Shown here in pieces: positions 28,374 to 38,400 of a DNA stretch of 64,000 nt. The position numbers and the translations under genes were made by a program. This DNA is from Agromyces fucosus (lineage in GTDB: Bacteria; Actinomycetota; Actinomycetes; Actinomycetales; Microbacteriaceae), in assembly GCF_004134865.1 (NCBI RefSeq), contig NZ_SDPO01000003.1, positions 744,001 to 808,000 of the forward strand, written 5' to 3'. The notes under the pieces were generated by a model. That model worked only from the letters and a program-made list of their open reading frames with translations, ran no database searches and was not told where the DNA came from. Positions within the stretch are counted from its first letter, which is position 1. Each line of letters begins with the position of its first letter.

Positions 28374-29468
28374 ATGACGATCACCCACGCACCGGCGACC
28401 CCCGCGACCGGCGCAAGCGCAGCACTGCCGACGGAGGCACCCGACCACGAACGGGTGCTCATCACCCGGGGAGCCCGTTCCGGGCTCACGGTCATCGTCG
28501 CCGTGCACTCGACCCGGCTCGGCCAGGCCCTCGGCGGCGCCCGGCTCTGGCACTACGGCCAGTGGACCGACGCCCTCGCCGACGCCCTCCGCCTCTCGCA
28601 GGCGATGACCATGAAGAACGCCGCGGCGGGGCTCGCGCGCGGCGGCGGCAAGTCCGTCATCGCGATCCCGGCCGGCACGACGATCGACGCCGCGACGACC
28701 CACGACGCCATGCTCGACCTCGGCGACGCCATCGAGTCCCTCGGCGGTGCCTACATGACCGCCGAAGACGTCGGCACGAGCGCCGAGCTCATGGCCGTCG
28801 TGCACGAGCGCACCGAGCATGTCTGCGGCCTCCCGCCCGAGCAGGGCGGCGTCGGCGAGCCGGCGGATGCCACGGCCGCGGGCGTGCACGCCTCCATCCT
28901 CGCGACCCTCGGCGAGGTCTTCGGTTCCAACGACCCGGCCGGCCGTCACTTCGTGATCGCCGGACTCGGGCAGGTCGGCGGACGTCTGGCGCGCAGCCTC
29001 GCCGCCGCAGGCGCCCGCCTCACCGTGACGGATGTCGCGGACGGCAAGCGCGCCCTCGCAGGCGACCTCGGCGCCGCCTGGGTCGACCCGGCGGAGGCGC
29101 ACCTCGTCGAGGCCGACGTCTTCGTGCCGTGCGGACTCGGCGGCGTGCTCACCCCCGAGGTCGTCCGCGACCTCCGCGTCGCCGCCGTCGTCGGCGCCGC
29201 GAACAACCAGCTGGCCTCGCGCGACGTCGCCGCCCTGCTGCAGGAGCGCGGCATCGTCTGGGCGCCCGACTTCGTGGTGAACGCGGGCGGGGTCATCTAC
29301 CTCGACGTGGCGAGCGCGCCCGGCGCCGACCAGGCCGCGCTCGACGCCCGCATCGAGGGCATCGGCGACACTGTGGCATCCGTGCTGCGCAGCGCCCGTG
29401 CCGATGGCACGACGACGCTCGAAGCGGCGGAGCGGCTCGCCCGCACCCGTCTCGACGCGGCACGCTGA
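28374..29468 (+). CDS. Glu/Leu/Phe/Val dehydrogenase family protein (valine/leucine dehydrogenase-like)
   Basis: 364 aa NAD-dependent amino-acid dehydrogenase. GGARLWHY and MTMKNAAAGLARGGGKSVI carry the substrate-binding and catalytic lysines, the second Asp region reads YMTAEDVGTS, and the Rossmann motif is GLGQVGGRLARSL. A length near 360 aa and the TAEDVG motif are nearer to leucine, valine or phenylalanine dehydrogenases than to glutamate dehydrogenase; which amino acid it uses is not settled. It would deaminate branched-chain amino acids to keto acids. AAGGAG at 28360-28365 fixes ATG 28374. A roughly 260-bp upstream gap has a terminator, an imperfect hairpin and a 24-bp palindrome. Confidence 0.83.
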   Translation: MTITHAPATPATGASAALPTEAPDHERVLITRGARSGLTVIVAVHSTRLGQALGGARLWHYGQWTDALADALRLSQAMTMKNAAAGLARGGGKSVIAIPAGTTIDAATTHDAMLDLGDAIESLGGAYMTAEDVGTSAELMAVVHERTEHVCGLPPEQGGVGEPADATAAGVHASILATLGEVFGSNDPAGRHFVIAGLGQVGGRLARSLAAAGARLTVTDVADGKRALAGDLGAAWVDPAEAHLVEADVFVPCGLGGVLTPEVVRDLRVAAVVGAANNQLASRDVAALLQERGIVWAPDFVVNAGGVIYLDVASAPGADQAALDARIEGIGDTVASVLRSARADGTTTLEAAERLARTRLDAAR

Positions 29469-29478
29469 GCTGCGTGCT

Positions 29479-29511
29479 GAAGCGGCATCCGGATGTTCCG
29501 GGTGCCGCTTC
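29479..29511 (+). terminator. Terminator after the dehydrogenase gene, with motif
   Basis: 14-bp stem (29479-29492 with 29498-29511, one G-T pair), loop ATGTT. The left arm contains GCATCCG. Confidence 0.8.
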
Positions 29512-29575
29512 TCGGCGCGCCGATCAGCGCATGCCCGCGCGCCCGGAGGATGAGCGGAGGGCTCCGGCCCGCCAG

Positions 29576-29581
29576 TAGGCT
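29576..29581 (+). promoter_or_regulatory. Candidate -10 box for a leaderless dimethylargininase-like gene
   Basis: TAGGCT ends 6 nt before the ATG at 29588, with no ribosome-binding site between; leaderless transcription is likely. Confidence 0.45.
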
Positions 29582-29587
29582 CGTGCC

Positions 29588-30841
29588 ATGACGTCCCCCG
29601 CCATGCCCCCGACCGCCCCGGCCAGGTTCACCCCGGCGATCACCCCGGGGCGGCGGGTGGCAGCGGTGCTCGCATCCTCGGCCGCCGTCGCGCTCGCGGC
29701 GATGCTCGTCTCGCTCCTCGCCTTCTTCATCGGCAGCGGGCAGTCGCCGCAGGTGCTCGGCGACGTGTTCGGCCACTTCGCGCTCGCCGCCTTCGTCGCG
29801 TGGGTGCTGCTCTCGCTCGCGAACGCCGTGGGGGCGACCCGGGCCTGGTTCCTCACGCTCATCACGGGCTTCACCTCGGGCTGCCTGGCGGCGCTCATCG
29901 CGACGACCGTGACCGCGAGTGCCGCGGGCTACCCGTTCTCGGGACCGATCTTCCTCTTCGTCGTCGGCTCCCTCGTGAGCCTCAACCTGATCTTCATCAT
30001 CTCGATCATCGTCGGCGAGATGCTGCTCGCCCCCATCGTGTTCCGCGGCATCCTCGCCTATTCGCCCGAGGCGATCGAGCGGCGCATCGCGCTCGTGCGC
30101 ATCCCGGCATCGAACCTCGACGAGGCGGTGCTCACGCATCGGGAGCGGCAGCCCACCGACCAGGCGCTCGCCGACCAGCAGTGGGACAACTACTGCGCCG
30201 CCCTCGTGGCCGAGGGGTGGGAGACGATCGAGGTCGACGCGGCGCCCGAGCTCGCCGACTCGGTCTTCGTCGAGGACACGGTCGTGATGTTCGGCGATCT
30301 GGCCGTGATCGCGAGCCCGGGCGCCGAGTCGCGTCGCCCCGAGGTCGAGGCGGTCGAGCGCGCGCTGCGCGAGGTGCCCGGACTCACGGTGACGCGCATC
30401 GAACTGCCGGGCACCCTCGACGGCGGCGACGTGCTGAAGGTCGGTTCGACGGTCTACGTCGGGGCGTCGGATCGCACGAACGCCGAGGGCATCCGGCAGC
30501 TGCGAACGCTGCTCACCCCGCATCGGTACACGGTCGTGGCCGTGCCCATCACGAAGGCGCTGCATCTGAAGAGCGCCGCCACGGCACTGCCCGACGGCAC
30601 GATCATCGGCGACCCGGCGCTGCTCGACGTCACCAGCCTCTTCCCGCGATTCCTGCCGGTGTTCGAGCCGCAGGGCGTCGCCGTCGTCGAGCTGTCTCGC
30701 GAGTCGCTGCTCATGTCGTCGTCGGCGCCCCAGACGGCTGCGATGGTCGCGAGCCTCGGCTACCGGGTGGTGACCGTCGACATCTCCGAGTTCGAGAAGC
30801 TCGAGGGCTGCGTCACATGCCTGTCGGTGCGGGTGCGCTGA
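29588..30841 (+). CDS. Membrane domain fused to a dimethylarginine dimethylaminohydrolase-like enzyme
   Basis: 417 aa. The first about 155 residues hold four hydrophobic helices, and residues from about 180 on are a pentein-fold guanidine-modifying domain. Visible elements are ADSVFVEDTVV, the GTLDGGDVL substrate loop, the His in ALHLKSA, and a terminal Cys (probably Cys411) in GCVTCLSVR followed by only six residues. This pattern matches dimethylargininases (DDAH), which hydrolyse methylated arginines to citrulline. Stand-alone DDAH is soluble and about 250 aa; the N-terminal membrane region is unusual. The last 29 bp overlap the convergent ABC ATPase gene. It could also be an arginine-deiminase relative with a different substrate. 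Confidence 0.75.
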   Translation: MTSPAMPPTAPARFTPAITPGRRVAAVLASSAAVALAAMLVSLLAFFIGSGQSPQVLGDVFGHFALAAFVAWVLLSLANAVGATRAWFLTLITGFTSGCLAALIATTVTASAAGYPFSGPIFLFVVGSLVSLNLIFIISIIVGEMLLAPIVFRGILAYSPEAIERRIALVRIPASNLDEAVLTHRERQPTDQALADQQWDNYCAALVAEGWETIEVDAAPELADSVFVEDTVVMFGDLAVIASPGAESRRPEVEAVERALREVPGLTVTRIELPGTLDGGDVLKVGSTVYVGASDRTNAEGIRQLRTLLTPHRYTVVAVPITKALHLKSAATALPDGTIIGDPALLDVTSLFPRFLPVFEPQGVAVVELSRESLLMSSSAPQTAAMVASLGYRVVTVDISEFEKLEGCVTCLSVRVR

Positions 30842-31511
30842 GCGAGACCGCCCGGCCGTCGTGCAGCTCGAGCACGTGGTCGGCGCGGCCGACGAGCGCG
30901 GGGTCGTGGGTCGTGACGACGGCGGCCACGCCGCGTGTGTGCACGAGCTCGCCGATGAGGTCCATGACGGTCGCGGCGGTGCCGCTGTCGAGCTGACCGG
31001 TGGGCTCGTCGGCGAGGAGCAGCTGCGGACGCGCAGCGAGCGCACGGGCGATGCCCACCCGCTGCTGCTGGCCGCCCGAGAGCTCGTAGGGGCGCTGGGC
31101 CGCGTGACCGGCGAGCCCCACGAGGGCGAGCGACTCGGCGACGCGGGCGTCGCGTTCGGCGGGGTCCATGCGCTGGAGACGCAGCGGCACCTCGACGTTC
31201 TCCGCCGCCGAGAGCACGGGGATGAGGCCGAACGACTGGAAGATGTAGCCCAGCCGGTCGCGCCGCACGGCGGCGAGCTCGTCGTCGTCGAGGGCCGACA
31301 GCTCGTCGTCGCCGAGAAGCACGCGCCCGCTCGTCGGCCGGTCGAGGCCGCCGAGCAGGTTGAGCAGGGTGGTCTTGCCGGCGCCCGACGGGCCGGTCAC
31401 GACGAGCAGCTCGCCCGGCCGCACCTCGAGCGACACCTCGGCGACCGCGTGCACGGCCCCCGCCTTCGCCTCGAAGACGCGGCTGATCGAATCGGCGCGC
31501 AGCGTGCTCAT
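30813..31511 (-). CDS. ABC transporter ATP-binding protein (MacB/LolD type)
   Basis: 232 aa. Walker [10 protein letters not shown] at 40-48, the Q-loop in [17 protein letters not shown], signature [15 protein letters not shown], Walker [13 protein letters not shown] and the His switch THD. The DEPTGQLD stretch and small size are typical of ATPases driving FtsX-like permeases. It is the last of four coupled minus-strand genes; its ATG at 31511 overlaps the preceding stop (31508) by 4 bp. Its 3' end overlaps the dimethylargininase-like gene on the other strand by 29 bp. The longer open frame up to 31742 lies inside the upstream gene and was not used. Confidence 0.88.
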   Translation of the reverse strand: MSTLRADSISRVFEAKAGAVHAVAEVSLEVRPGELLVVTGPSGAGKTTLLNLLGGLDRPTSGRVLLGDDELSALDDDELAAVRRDRLGYIFQSFGLIPVLSAAENVEVPLRLQRMDPAERDARVAESLALVGLAGHAAQRPYELSGGQQQRVGIARALAARPQLLLADEPTGQLDSGTAATVMDLIGELVHTRGVAAVVTTHDPALVGRADHVLELHDGRAVSLSAPAPTGM

Positions 31512-32701
31512 CGCTCTTCCTCCGGTGCATCGGTGACGGATGCCTCGGCCGCGCGTTCCTCGGCGCGTCGAGCACGTCGGGTCGTGGGGGCGGCAGGCGG
31601 TGGGCTCGTCGGACTGGAGGCGGTCGACGCATCCGTGTGCGCGCCGCTCGGAGCACGACCGCTGTCCGCCGCATCGGGGGACGCCTGCTGATCGGTCGGG
31701 CGCCACGCCGCGGCATCCGCTCGCCCCTCGTCGCCCGGCCACACGCCGACGTGATCGGCCTCGAGCGCGAGTCTCACCCGGTCGCGGAGCTCGAGGCTCT
31801 GCATGAAGTCGTGCGGCAGCTGGAGCCGCCCCACCCGGTCGAGCACAGCGAACTCCTCGGCGATGTGCTCCTCTTCGCCGTGCTCGTCGAGTCGCGTCGA
31901 CCGCAGCACCTCGGTCGAGGTGCGCCCGTCGCGGATCTGCACGGTGCGGCGCACGTGATCGGACACCGTCGGGTCGTGCGTGACGATGAGCGTGGTGACG
32001 CCGAGCTCCTCGTTGACGCCGCGCATCGCCTCGAGTACCGCGGCCGACGTCGCCTCGTCGAGCTCGCCGGTCGGTTCGTCGGCGAGCAGCACCTGCGGCG
32101 CGTTCGCGAGGGCCACCGCGATCGCGACGCGTTGCTGCTGGCCGCCCGAGAGCTCACCGGGTCGTCGGTCGTGCAGCTCGCCGACATCGAGCAGCTCGAG
32201 GAGCTCCGCGACGCGGCTCGCCCGTGCGGCACCTCGGAGCGTGCCCGCGACGTTCATCGCGAGCGCGACGTTCTCGGCCGCGGTCAGGTACGGGAGGAGG
32301 TTGCGGGAGGTCTGCTGCCAGACGAAGCCGACCGTGTGGCGCTGGTAGGCGACGCGTTCGCGGGCACCCATCGTGAGGAGGTCGTGGCCGGCGACCCGGG
32401 CGACACCGGCCGTGGCGGTGTCGAGACCGGAGAGGATCGTCAGGAGCGTCGACTTGCCCGACCCCGAGGCGCCGACGACCGCGACCATCTCGCCCGGGTC
32501 GACCCGCAGGTTCAGGCCCTGGAGTGCCTGCACCTCCACACCGTCGGCGCTGAAGATGCGCACCAGGTCGGTGCAGAGCACGTGCGGCTGTGCCGCAGCG
32601 GCGGGGGAGCCGTGGTGCTGCGACGCCGGGGACTGAGCCTGAGTCCGGGGCTGGGCCGGAGTCTGCGCCTGGGCCGAGGCGGGCTGGTCGGTGCTGGTCA
32701 C
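31508..32701 (-). CDS. ABC transporter ATP-binding protein with an AbrB-like C-terminal segment
   Basis: 397 aa. A Gln/Ala/Pro-rich N-terminus (about 40 aa) precedes a LolD/MacB-type ATPase: Walker A GASGSGKST at 77-85, [28 protein letters not shown]. After the ATPase domain, residues about 283-322 read EFAVLDRVGRLQLP and RVRLALEADHVGVWP, strongly resembling an AbrB/MazE swapped-hairpin motif. The end is a long hydrophilic, probably disordered tail. The GTG start at 32701 has GGAAGG upstream and lies 4 bp after the preceding permease stop. It should work with the two FtsX-like permeases beside it. The AbrB resemblance is by eye. Confidence 0.8.
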   Translation of the reverse strand: MTSTDQPASAQAQTPAQPRTQAQSPASQHHGSPAAAAQPHVLCTDLVRIFSADGVEVQALQGLNLRVDPGEMVAVVGASGSGKSTLLTILSGLDTATAGVARVAGHDLLTMGARERVAYQRHTVGFVWQQTSRNLLPYLTAAENVALAMNVAGTLRGAARASRVAELLELLDVGELHDRRPGELSGGQQQRVAIAVALANAPQVLLADEPTGELDEATSAAVLEAMRGVNEELGVTTLIVTHDPTVSDHVRRTVQIRDGRTSTEVLRSTRLDEHGEEEHIAEEFAVLDRVGRLQLPHDFMQSLELRDRVRLALEADHVGVWPGDEGRADAAAWRPTDQQASPDAADSGRAPSGAHTDASTASSPTSPPPAAPTTRRARRAEERAAEASVTDAPEEER

Positions 32702-32705
32702 GGGG

Positions 32706-35459
32706 TCATCCTTCCTCTTCCTTGCGCATCGCGCGAGCGGCGTTGACGCTGCCGTCGATGCGGGATGCCACGGTGGCCGCGGCGACCGTGACGAGCACGC
32801 TGCCCGCCAGCACCGCGGTGATGAGCCACGGGTCGAGCGTCACGGCCGGTTGGGCGTCTCCGTCGGTGAACGCCCGCAGGTCGATGCCGGCGAGCACGAC
32901 GAAGGGCAGGGCGGCCCCGAGCAGCGCACCGGCGACGAGGGCGATGAGGGCCACCGGGCCGATCTCCCAGACGACGAGTGCACGCTCGCCGCGGCGGCCG
33001 AGGCCGAGCGTCGAGAGCAGCGGGAGCAGACGGTCGCGGGCCGGACGGCCCACGACGAGGGTGAGCACGATCGCGAGAGCCGTGAGCAGGCTCGCCAGCA
33101 CGATCGCGACGACGAGCGAGATGACGAGGCCCTGCGTCGTCGGTCGCTCGCGCAGCTCGGCGAGCAGCGCTTCGGGCGTGACGACCACGGCATCATCGCC
33201 GGCGATCGCTGCGAGTGCTGCGGTGACCTCGTCGGCGTCCGCGCCGGGTTCGAAGCGCACGAGCACGGTGCGCGGCACGAGCGTCGCCGTGAAGGGCTTC
33301 GCGTTGGCGACGTCCATGAGCACCCAGTTCGCGCGAGGCGAATACGCGGTGCGGCCGTCGACGACGCCGAGCGCCTCGAAGTCCTCGCCGTCGAGCTCCG
33401 CGGAGTCGGCCGCGGAGACGAAGTCGGCCACCGTCTTCGACAGCACCACCGGCACGTCGTCGGCGCCGGTCTGCGACAGCCCGTCGGGGAGGGGCGTGGC
33501 GGAGTCGCGGCCGGCCTGCACCTCGCGCATCTCGTCGGTGTCGACGACGATGAGCGTCGAGGTGCGGGTGCGCCCGTCGGCGGTGACCTTGGTCGGCTTC
33601 GCCGAGTACACGGGCGCGGTGGCCGCGACGCCCGGTACGGCCGCGAACCGGTCGAGCTGCTCGAGGGTGAACGGCGTGCCGCCGACGGCGGCGTCGGCTC
33701 CGACCTGGGCGTCGGCGGCGCGCTCGACGCCCGCCTGCACCGTGCCGAGCAGCACCGACGAGAACACGGCGACCGAGACGCCGACCACGACGGCGAGCAC
33801 GGGCACGAGTCCGGCCGACGGGTCGCGGAGCGCCCGCGCCGAACCGAGGAACGGGACGAGGCCCGCCCTGCGCGCGGTGCGGCGGACGAGGGCGGCGAGC
33901 GGGACCGGGTAGACCCGCAGCACGATGAGGCACACGAGCAGCGAGAGCAGGAGCGGTGCCGCCGCGAGCAGGGGATCGACCCCGGTCGAGGCGGTCGAGG
34001 TTGCGAGACCCCGCCGGTAGAGCAGCACGACGGCGGTGACCGCGAGCACGGCGACGAGCACCTCGGCGATCCAGCGGAAGCGTCCGGTCGCGGGCCCGCC
34101 GAGGTCGGTTCGGGCACGGCGGAGCGGACTGAGGCCTGGTTCTGCCGAGACGAGCAGCGCCGCCGGAGTGAGCGCGAACAGCGCCGCGATCGCCCACCCG
34201 GAGACGCCGCCGTCGGCTGCGACGAGCAGCGTGCCGAGCACGCCGCCGACGATCGCGGCCGGCAGGCCGATCGCGAGCCCCTCGAGCGCGAGGATGCCGC
34301 GGAGCTGGCCGGGCGAGGCGCCCCGTGCTGCGGCCAGCTCGAGGCCGGTGCGACGTCGCTCGAACACGACGCGGGCCCCGAGCACGAGCACCGCGATCAT
34401 CACCCCGATGGGCCCGGACGCGATCGTGGCGAGCACGGCGTCGCTCGCGCTCGCAGCGACTGCGGCGTCGTCGAGCGCTTCCGTGAGACCGCTCGTGAAC
34501 GCGACCTCGCCGACGGTCGCGAACCAGTACTCCCATGAGCCGCCGCCGAGCACGAACACCTGGCTCGTGAACTCGCCGAGCTGCGCGGTGAGCTCGGACG
34601 AGTCCGCGGCGCGGATGCGCTCGGGCAGCACCGGGAACCAGGCGTCCATGGTCGTGGGCAGCTTCGACTCCTGCAGTGCCGCCCACGAGACGGGGTCGGC
34701 GAAGCCGAGGCCGGTGACCTCGATGTAACCGCCGGGCGTGTAGGCGACCGACGGTTCGAGCGCCACCGGAGGCACGTGCGTCCAGAAGCCGTCGTCGGGG
34801 TCGATCGCCGCGAACGTGCCGACCAGTCGCACGTCGTGCGGGGCCGTGCCGATGGGGATCGAGCGCTCCTCGCCGAGCGCCCACTCCATCTCCTCCGCGA
34901 CGGCGTCGGCGAGGACGATCTCGAGCGGGGTCGGCCCCGGCACCTGGTCGGTCAGGGCGGCGGGCCACTCGCCGGCCGTGAGCTCGATGTGCTCCCGGAT
35001 CCGCGGATCGAACGCCGTGAAGAGCTGATAGGAGGTCGAGCCCTCCGCAGCGCCCGCCACGCTCGCCTTCGTCGGTCCGGCGACGAGCACCGTGAGCGGG
35101 TCGGCGGTCACGTGCGTCAGCAGCTCGGGCATGCCGGCGCGGATGTCGAGCAGGCGCTGCTCCTGCGCGCCCCAGATCGCCTCGATGTCGGGCTCGAGGG
35201 AGGTGCCGCCGGTCGACGCCCCGAGCTCGGGCAGGTTGCGGCTGGAGGTGACGACGTCGATCTCGCGCCCCGGGAACTGCCCGAGCGAGTCCTCGAGCGC
35301 CGCGGTGTGCATCGCGGCGACCGCCCGCGGCACGCCGGTCGCGAGGAGCGCACCGCCGAGCACGAGCAGCGCGAGCATGATCGACGCGACCGGCCCGGCG
35401 AAGAACTGGCGTCGGAGGAGCCCGGCAGCGCTGAGCCGCGAACGGTGGCCGGCGGTCAT
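32706..35459 (-). CDS. FtsX-like ABC transporter permease (917 aa)
   Basis: Large membrane protein with an N-terminal helix (residues about 22-45), long extracytoplasmic regions and several groups of helices, the arrangement of a duplicated FtsX/MacB-like permease. Extracytoplasmic domains are rich in charged and hydrophilic segments. These transporters move lipoproteins, lipids, peptides or drugs, or act on cell-wall hydrolases, and the substrate here is unknown. AGGAGGAAGG before the ATG (35457-35459) fixes the start, which overlaps the upstream permease stop by 4 bp (ATGA). The downstream ATPase begins 4 bp after its stop. The open frame continues far upstream only as a shadow. Confidence 0.8.
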   Translation of the reverse strand: MTAGHRSRLSAAGLLRRQFFAGPVASIMLALLVLGGALLATGVPRAVAAMHTAALEDSLGQFPGREIDVVTSSRNLPELGASTGGTSLEPDIEAIWGAQEQRLLDIRAGMPELLTHVTADPLTVLVAGPTKASVAGAAEGSTSYQLFTAFDPRIREHIELTAGEWPAALTDQVPGPTPLEIVLADAVAEEMEWALGEERSIPIGTAPHDVRLVGTFAAIDPDDGFWTHVPPVALEPSVAYTPGGYIEVTGLGFADPVSWAALQESKLPTTMDAWFPVLPERIRAADSSELTAQLGEFTSQVFVLGGGSWEYWFATVGEVAFTSGLTEALDDAAVAASASDAVLATIASGPIGVMIAVLVLGARVVFERRRTGLELAAARGASPGQLRGILALEGLAIGLPAAIVGGVLGTLLVAADGGVSGWAIAALFALTPAALLVSAEPGLSPLRRARTDLGGPATGRFRWIAEVLVAVLAVTAVVLLYRRGLATSTASTGVDPLLAAAPLLLSLLVCLIVLRVYPVPLAALVRRTARRAGLVPFLGSARALRDPSAGLVPVLAVVVGVSVAVFSSVLLGTVQAGVERAADAQVGADAAVGGTPFTLEQLDRFAAVPGVAATAPVYSAKPTKVTADGRTRTSTLIVVDTDEMREVQAGRDSATPLPDGLSQTGADDVPVVLSKTVADFVSAADSAELDGEDFEALGVVDGRTAYSPRANWVLMDVANAKPFTATLVPRTVLVRFEPGADADEVTAALAAIAGDDAVVVTPEALLAELRERPTTQGLVISLVVAIVLASLLTALAIVLTLVVGRPARDRLLPLLSTLGLGRRGERALVVWEIGPVALIALVAGALLGAALPFVVLAGIDLRAFTDGDAQPAVTLDPWLITAVLAGSVLVTVAAATVASRIDGSVNAARAMRKEEEG

Positions 35460-38400
35460 CCTTCCTCCTGCCTGAGTCCTGGGCGCGAGGCGATGGCGCG
35501 AACGGATGCCGCGGCGCCGCCCGCGATCACGGCGGCGAGCGCGAGGAAGGCGGCGATGCCGAGGAGCCACGGCGCCGGGTCGACGGCGAACTCGACGGGC
35601 ACGGCGGCGGGCACGTCGGCGACGGCGGCCCTCGCGAGCTCGCGCGCGGTGAGCAGCGCCGTCGCGAGGCCGACGATCGCGCCGATCACGACCGCCGTGC
35701 CGAGGGTCACCGCGAGCTCCGCGATGCGCGCTCGCGATTGCGTGCGCGCGGGAACCCCGAGCGCACGCAGCACGACGATCTCGCCGAAGCGGCTTGCACC
35801 GAGGGCGGCGACGAGCGCCACGACCGAGATGAGCGCGAAGAGCAGCGCTCCGCCGGCGCCGACCCAGAGGACGGCGATCGCCGGGGCGATGAACGGCGCC
35901 GACGACGCCGCCGACCTGGCGTCGGCGGTCACGGTCGAACCGTGCGCGCGGTCGAGATCGGCGGCGAGCCGTTCGGGCTCGGATGTCGCGATCCACCGTT
36001 CGCCGAACGCCGGCACCCCCGCATCGGCGTCGAAGGCGTACCGCTCGAGTGCTGCGAGATCGGCGAGCACGCCGTCGTCACCCGCGGTCGGCACGACCGG
36101 GATCACCCCGGCCACGACGGCGTCGACCTCGGCGCCGCCGGTGAGCACCCGGAACGCGAACGCGTCTCCGATGCCCGCCGAGATGCGCTTCGCGAGGTCG
36201 GCGCCGAGCACGACCGGTAATGGATCGCTGCCGCCCTCGGTGAGCGTCGCCAGGGCGGTGGGCGACTTCGAGGTGAGGAGGTGCTCGCGCTCGACCTCGA
36301 ACCCGGGACCCGCGACGCTCGCGCCGTCGAGGGTGATCGCCCCGAACGAGACGAGCACATCGGCGCCTGCGGCTCCCGAGAGCGAGGCGTCGAGTCCGAT
36401 GAAGCGCAGCCCCTCGGCATCGGGAACATCGAGGCGCACCGCGCCGCCGCCCTCCGCGACGCCGACGGGCACCGGGGTCACCGGAGTCGCCGCCCCGCTC
36501 CCGGTGAGGAACCAGGCGTTCACGGCGACGGCGCCGCCCGTGCCGGCAGGGGCGTCGAGCGCGACGGCGACCTCGAGTGCAGCCGTGCCCTCCGGCACTG
36601 GGGTTCCGGCGTCGGCCGCCGACTCGTCGAGCGCTGCGGCGCCACCGGCCGCGCCCGTGCCCGGCGCGACCCGATCGGCTTCGCCGGCGGGCAGTGCCAC
36701 CACCGTCGCCTGCTCGGATCCGATCCGCACCTCGCCGCGGAAGACCGGGCCCTCCGCCGTGATCCCGTCGAGCCCGTCGAGACCGTCGTCGAGGGCCAGC
36801 GGGTCGGGGCCCTGCACGACGTCGCGACCCGCGTACGCCACGCGCACCTCGCCGCCCGTGGCGAGCGCGGAGGCGGTGCGATCGATGCCCTGCCACGCAC
36901 CCGAGAACGCCGCCGACAGCGTGAGGCCCGCGACGGCGAGCATCGTCACGAGCGATGCGGCGGCGTACAGCGACGCACGCCGAGCGAGCTGACGCATCGG
37001 CAACGACGGGACGAGCCCGGGGCGGGTCGCGGCCATTCGCTCGAGCAGCGCGTCGATCGGGCGCATGAGCCAGAGCGCTGCGAACGCGAGGGCGACGAGC
37101 ACGAGCATCGGTGCGAGCACGGCGATCGGGTCGACCTCCATGGTGCCCGAGGCGCTCGCCACGAGGGGCGAACCGTACAGTCGGAACTGCCAGACGGCGA
37201 CGGCCGCGAGGACGACGAGCAGCACGCCGCCACCGGTCGCGAGACCGCGCGCCACCCTGCCGACCTCGTCGCCCGAGCCGCGGACGACGGGGCGACGGGC
37301 GTCGAGCCACGCGCGACCGGCGACGACGAGCAGGGTGCCGACGACCACGACGGATGCCACGACGACGGCGGTGCCAGGACTGCGGGCCTCGCCCGGACGA
37401 ACCGCCATGAGCACCGCCTCCGCGGCGACGGCGCCGAGGATCGCGGCGGGCACGCCGAGCACGAGCACCTCGATCGCGGTGTCGCCGGCGAGGCGGGCCG
37501 AGGAGGCGCCGCGGGCGCGGAGCAGCACCGTCTCGCCCCGCCGGGCCGATCCGAGCAGCATCGCGAGTCGGGTCAGGGCCGCGAAGCCTGTGAAGGCGAG
37601 GAGCAGGAGCGGCAACGGGGCGATGGCCCGCACGGCACCGAGACCCGCCAGGAGCCGGGAGAGCGTCGCCTGCAGCCCGCCGACCGCGCTCAGGCCGTCG
37701 GTTCCGATCGCGGGTTCGGCGCGGAGGGCGGGTTCGACGTCGGGCAGTTCAGAGCGGAGCAGTCGCGCCGAGTCGGGGGTCACGGCGGCGGGGTCGACGA
37801 CCGCGGTCCAGCGCACGACGATCGCGGCGGGCAGATCGAGGGTCGACGACTCGGCCACGAGGAACGGGCCGGCGCCGTCGGCGGTCGCCCCCGTGGCGAC
37901 GACGCCCTCGCCGAACCACGCCGGGTCGCTCGGCTCGAGCGGCAGCCACGTGCCGACGACGAGGAGGCGCCGTGCCGAGGCGCCGGCGAGCTCGACGACG
38001 TCGCCCGGCGCGAGGCCGAGCGATTCGGCCGCGGCCGCGTGGAGCGTGGCGGGCTCGGCAGCGTCGGATTCGGCCGCGGCGACTGCCGCCGGGTCGTCGG
38101 GCCAGCTGCCCTCGACGAGTTCCGAGCGCGCAGCTGCACCGGGATCGGCGAGCAGCACCGCACCGAAGGCTGCACCGTCGCTGGTCGCGTCGACCGGCGC
38201 GGTCTCGATGCTGCGGCTCCAGGATGCGTGGTACGGGGTGATCATGCGATCGAGCACGGATGCCGCGGCATCCGCTTGCGCCTCCGGGTCCTGTGCCACG
38301 CGGATCTGCCACCGTGCCGCGCCCGCAGCGCCCTGTGCCGACGAGAGGCCGCTGCGGAGCCCGCTCGTGGAGGACCCGGCGAGGGCGTCGATCACGGCGG

